DNA from: Compostibacter hankyongensis
GTDB taxonomy: Bacteria; Bacteroidota; Bacteroidia; Chitinophagales; Chitinophagaceae
Direction: 5' to 3'
DNA length: 64,000 nucleotides
NCBI RefSeq assembly: GCF_039541075.1
Contig: NZ_BAABFN010000022.1
Coordinates: 62,001-126,000, forward strand
The notes under the pieces were generated by a model. It saw only the letters and a list, made by a program, of their open reading frames with translations. It made no database searches and was not told where the DNA came from. Position numbers and translations under genes: made by a program. How positions within the stretch are numbered: position 1 is the stretch's first letter; each line of letters opens with the position of its first letter. Shown here one piece after another: positions 61,021 to 64,000 of the stretch.

Positions 61021-62124
61021 TCAAACCTCATCCCGGATCAAAGACCGAAGTAACTCGACATGCTTTCGGGAAGATGCTTCCCAGGTAAACTTTCTAACCC
61101 GGTCCCTGCCTTTTTCAATCAATTTCTCACGCAAATCATGATCTTTTAAAACCCTGTCGATCTTGTCCCGGATATCATATACATCATAGGGATTAAAGTA
61201 CAACGCTGCCTCACCGCAGACCTCCGGCAAACTGGCTGTATCGGAAACGACGACAGGACAGCCATTCACCATGGCCTCCAATGGCGGAAAACCGAATCCT
61301 TCATACAGCGATGGGAAAACAAACAGGGAAGCATGGCCATAAATAGTATCCATATCCTCCTCAGCGACAAAACCGGTAAAGATAATATTGGAGCTCAAAA
61401 CCCTGTCTTCCGCTACCTGCTTATGTAATAAGGGGTCACCTGTTATAAAACCGCTTTTTTTTCCGACAACAACAATCTTATATTTATCCTTTATACTGTT
61501 ATCCAGCAAAAGATAAGCTTTTAAAAACCGCTTCAGATTTTTATGCGGTTTGACATTCCCGACAAACAAAAGATATTTCTCCGGCAGTCCGTACCGGAAC
61601 CTTATTTCATCCAAGTTTTCTATCTTTGATCGCTGCCTGATGCCATTCCTGATAACAGATATCTTTTCCGGATCGCAATCATTACAATACCGGATGATCT
61701 CTTTTTTGGAAAAATCAGATACCGTGATAATTTTATCGCTCTTCGCTATTGCCCTCCTGATCATAAACTTTGCATATACCTTCTGCCCAACACTCAGATC
61801 GTCCAGAAAAGCCAAATGATAGACATCATGGATCGTGACCACCCGTTTACAGGAAAGCGGATATACAGGAATATTGTAATGAGGCGAAAACAAAATAAAA
61901 CCCGCCTTCAGGTCTTTCCGGAGCCTGTAGTAGGCAAGCTGCTCCCGGACCGAATAAACGGGGTAATCAAAATCCCTATACATCAAATTGCGAAAACAAC
62001 CGTCTCTGTTCCGGCCAAGAACCGTTGTATCGGCAATACCGGAAACCGGCGGAAGGATATTTCTGATATAAGTGCCTATCCCCGAATCATTGATCATCCT
62101 AACATCAAAAAAAAGACCGCTCAT
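61021..62124 (-). CDS. Glycosyltransferase family 4 protein
   Basis: This 367-residue GT-B enzyme opens with FFDVRMINDSGIGTYIRNIL (about 5-24). The donor-binding region has YLLFVGNVKPHKNLKRFLKA (about 190), FTGFVAEEDMDTIYGHASLF (about 255) and the E-x7-E motif PSLYEGFGFPPLEAMVNGCP (about 277). It resembles mannosyl- or rhamnosyl-transferases of the GT4 group, but the sugar cannot be told. Its base composition is more AT-rich than the housekeeping genes of the window. Confidence 0.92.
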   Translation of the reverse strand: MSGLFFDVRMINDSGIGTYIRNILPPVSGIADTTVLGRNRDGCFRNLMYRDFDYPVYSVREQLAYYRLRKDLKAGFILFSPHYNIPVYPLSCKRVVTIHDVYHLAFLDDLSVGQKVYAKFMIRRAIAKSDKIITVSDFSKKEIIRYCNDCDPEKISVIRNGIRQRSKIENLDEIRFRYGLPEKYLLFVGNVKPHKNLKRFLKAYLLLDNSIKDKYKIVVVGKKSGFITGDPLLHKQVAEDRVLSSNIIFTGFVAEEDMDTIYGHASLFVFPSLYEGFGFPPLEAMVNGCPVVVSDTASLPEVCGEAALYFNPYDVYDIRDKIDRVLKDHDLREKLIEKGRDRVRKFTWEASSRKHVELLRSLIRDEV

Positions 62125-62260
62125 GCTTAAACAGATTTTCTTTTTTTAGAAATAAGTTCTCCTACCCATTACAACCCCTGTTTTTCCTGAACCATCGCCT
62201 GACGGATGACAATAAAACATCTTCAGGCCCAAAGCCACGACACCCCCTGATTGCGGGGTT

Positions 62261-63703
62261 TTACTTATAATTCTTAAAACTGGATCCATTCTGCATTTTT
62301 ATTATTTTGCTCTGGTCATATCTTTTCCCTGATGAACGTCTGATCTCATTACGCTCACCGATCCGGGCATCACTTTTCTTTCTCAGATTATCATAAAAGC
62401 TCTCCAATACGTTGCCATAATACCTGTTGCTCGAAGCACTCATATTTCCCCAGCTGTCCTCCAGGACGGAGGCGGTAAATCCGGAGATCTTGTTATCACT
62501 CACCGTGTTTTCCGAATTGTTGAAGACGGCCGATCTCCAGTAATTTCTGATGCCTATATTTATCTGACCTGATGCCGGATTCATCTTTTCAGCAGTATTC
62601 AACAGCTCATTTCCCGATATACGCCAGCGGGACCCTCCCTCATTATCGATCGCTATACTGCTGTTGACCAGCTTGACGATATTGGACTGAATAACGATAT
62701 CATTACAATCTATTGCCTTAACGGCTCCGGAAAACCTACCTGCTATGGTATTGTTCAGAATCCTTATACGATTTGCAGATCGCGCATCAAAGGCAATGGC
62801 CGACATATGATCGCCGCTTATCCTGTTGGCCGACAATTCTATATTGTTATGCAAGGATGCAGATCCGTAAAATTTAATCCCCGGCCCCCTGACGCCTTGT
62901 TGCTGTATCACGTTGTCCTGTACCACGACTGTGCGGCATCCATAAAAGAACGTTATGCAACCATTCTTACAGCCGGAAATGTTATTGTATTTTATGACAG
63001 AGCTATCACATCTCTCAAGATCGATTCCGACATCCCCGCAATTAGAAACATGGTTACCGGTTATTTCAACATCCCTTCCCAAACTGCCCCATATCCCGCC
63101 CTTCCGGATGTTTTTCACTTCGTTACCGGTTATCCTGATCCCGCTGACGCCGGAAGAAGGGGCGGGCGCTTTCCCGGCATCTCCTCCCCAAAACTGAATG
63201 CCGTGCAGGCAAGATGCCACATTACACTTATCGACATGAACATTCCCTGAATAAACTATGTCAATCCCTTTCCCCGTATAACCGCTTATCCTGCAATGTT
63301 CTATTAAAACGTCCTTTGTATCATAAATCCTGATCCCATCGCCCCTTCTTGGATCAGCAAACACCATATTAAAGTTCCTGAACGTTACATTTCTCCCTTT
63401 TATAAGAATGAGAAACGGAGATGCGCCGGACTTGCCGGTGGTCAGGACGGATCCGTTGCCATCCAGGATAATATTATGCCGGCTGATCACCAGCGAATCC
63501 AAAAGATAAGTACCGCTGTCCAGGACTATTTCAACGTTAGCAGATTGGTTAACCAGCTTGTTAAACAAGGCGGTATTATTAAAGATGCCGTTATTTTTCA
63601 ACCCGTTATCTGATCCGGATATTAACCGGTAAGCAGGGGCCTGTCCATACAATCTGAAACTGCACAGCATCATTAAACAATAAATATAAAAGCATCTGTG
63701 CAT
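62261..63703 (-). CDS. Exported right-handed beta-helix protein of the exopolysaccharide cluster
   Basis: This 480-residue protein has a signal peptide (MHRCFYIYCLMMLCSFRLYGQ) and about ten beta-helix turns with the usual N/I/G periodicity (VLIEHCRISGYTGKGIDIV, GIRITGNEVKNIRKGGIWG, DVEITGNHVSNCGDVGIDLE, RIRILNNTIAGRFSGAVKAI, WRISGNELLNTAEK). Such proteins in polysaccharide clusters are often lyases, epimerases or structural. Catalytic residues cannot be assigned. The start has a good AGGAGG ribosome-binding sequence, rare for this phylum, about 10 bases upstream. It directly follows the putative polymerase gene. Confidence 0.82.
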   Translation of the reverse strand: MHRCFYIYCLMMLCSFRLYGQAPAYRLISGSDNGLKNNGIFNNTALFNKLVNQSANVEIVLDSGTYLLDSLVISRHNIILDGNGSVLTTGKSGASPFLILIKGRNVTFRNFNMVFADPRRGDGIRIYDTKDVLIEHCRISGYTGKGIDIVYSGNVHVDKCNVASCLHGIQFWGGDAGKAPAPSSGVSGIRITGNEVKNIRKGGIWGSLGRDVEITGNHVSNCGDVGIDLERCDSSVIKYNNISGCKNGCITFFYGCRTVVVQDNVIQQQGVRGPGIKFYGSASLHNNIELSANRISGDHMSAIAFDARSANRIRILNNTIAGRFSGAVKAIDCNDIVIQSNIVKLVNSSIAIDNEGGSRWRISGNELLNTAEKMNPASGQINIGIRNYWRSAVFNNSENTVSDNKISGFTASVLEDSWGNMSASSNRYYGNVLESFYDNLRKKSDARIGERNEIRRSSGKRYDQSKIIKMQNGSSFKNYK

Positions 63704-63707
63704 GTCC

Positions 63708-64000
63708 CTATCCTCCTTCCTTTTTCTTATACCTGATCCCGTAAGTACTATATAGAAATAAAAAGAAAAGCATATTAAGGGGGAAGACCGACAGCATGGG
63801 AATAAAGATCATTTCCAGCATGAACAACAATAAATATATCTCGGTATATGCTTTGTAAGGCTTACTGAACAGATAAATGACAAAGCAGAGTATCAGGAAT
63901 AAAAAGAGATAGGAAAACGGGGAATAATTATACAGATACGAAATATACCATGTTTCGTGGAAAAAAAATTTCTTATTCAGATACGGGAAAAGTAAAAATT
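63708..64000 (-). CDS. C-terminal end of a membrane protein, possibly the polysaccharide polymerase
   Basis: The frame is open from the window edge to a TAG at 63708, giving 97 residues with two or three hydrophobic helices (FSYLFLFLILCFVIYLF, IYLLLFMLEMIFIPMLSVF) and a basic tail (YKKKEGG). Position in the cluster and hydrophobicity fit the end of a Wzy-type polymerase or O-antigen ligase, but no diagnostic motif is visible. The stop lies 4 bases before the next ATG. Confidence 0.55.
   Translation of the reverse strand, partial: FLLFPYLNKKFFFHETWYISYLYNYSPFSYLFLFLILCFVIYLFSKPYKAYTEIYLLLFMLEMIFIPMLSVFPLNMLFFLFLYSTYGIRYKKKEGG

Overview
The window looks like a chromosome segment of a member of the Bacteroidota, most likely in or near the Chitinophagaceae (inference). 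Supporting signs are several TonB-dependent receptors with carboxypeptidase-regulatory-like N-termini, a PorT protein of the type IX secretion/gliding machinery, a RemB-like outer-membrane protein, a short ATP synthase epsilon subunit in a separate atpD-atpC pair, YkuK and DUF983 proteins, tRNA genes without an encoded CCA end, and many Bacteroidota-type -7 promoter boxes (TAnnTTTG) close to start codons. No phage, insertion sequence, integrase or CRISPR array was seen. Most of the window is housekeeping, with a more AT-rich exopolysaccharide cluster at the right end.

Layout. 1-7517 (minus strand) is a compact surface operon: two paralogous secreted beta-propeller/phosphoesterase proteins, a beta-helix lipoprotein and a TonB-dependent receptor cut by the window edge, with one-base stop/start overlaps between the last three. 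7803-14604 holds accessory single genes (endonuclease/phosphatase-fold protein, beta-propeller glycosidase-like protein, DUF4188 protein, NAD(P)-binding protein, lipoprotein, MORN/TonB-C protein, Fic protein), then tRNA-Ala(GGC). 15002-20292 is mainly one minus-strand run: metG, a metzincin-like protease without signal peptide, surE, a small membrane protein and lpxB. 20358-24633 has tandem LD-carboxypeptidases, an orphan sensor kinase flanked by inverted heptamer repeat arrays, a possible small RNA and an AlgH-family gene. 24644-36977 carries atpDC, a FUSC membrane protein, a 2,5-dioxovalerate-type aldehyde dehydrogenase, a GNAT-like protein, dnaX, the pyruvate dehydrogenase E2 gene, a CoA-binding protein and YkuK. 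37049-47684 carries engB, ubiE-porT, a RemB-like protein, pyrC, a MutS-like ATPase, yifB/comM, an ABC exporter and a DUF983 protein.

47732-54885 (minus strand) is the most interesting accessory region. It has two consecutive units, each opening with a small membrane-anchored protein of one shared family (H-x-H-C motif, conserved His residues, C-terminal R-x-P-P) and followed by a TonB-dependent receptor whose plug shares an EGQQWG..H motif. The first unit also has a lipoprotein and a small outer-membrane barrel. I infer a duplicated outer-membrane import module, possibly for a transition metal. 55073-55550 holds tRNA-Lys(CTT) and a DUF4260 gene. 55601-64000 is a polysaccharide region: a clan GH-A-like glycosidase, UDP-glucose dehydrogenase, an undecaprenyl-phosphate sugar transferase, two GT4 glycosyltransferases, a beta-helix protein and the end of a membrane protein that may be the polymerase.

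Two sequence-level signals stand out beyond gene content. A run of ten A residues lies in dnaX at the boundary between the clamp-loader core and the tau-specific linker, where slippage in either direction gives an immediate stop, so a gamma subunit may be made. Period-7 inverted repeat arrays occur on both sides of the kinase gene, and a long perfect hairpin of period-16 units sits upstream of dnaX.
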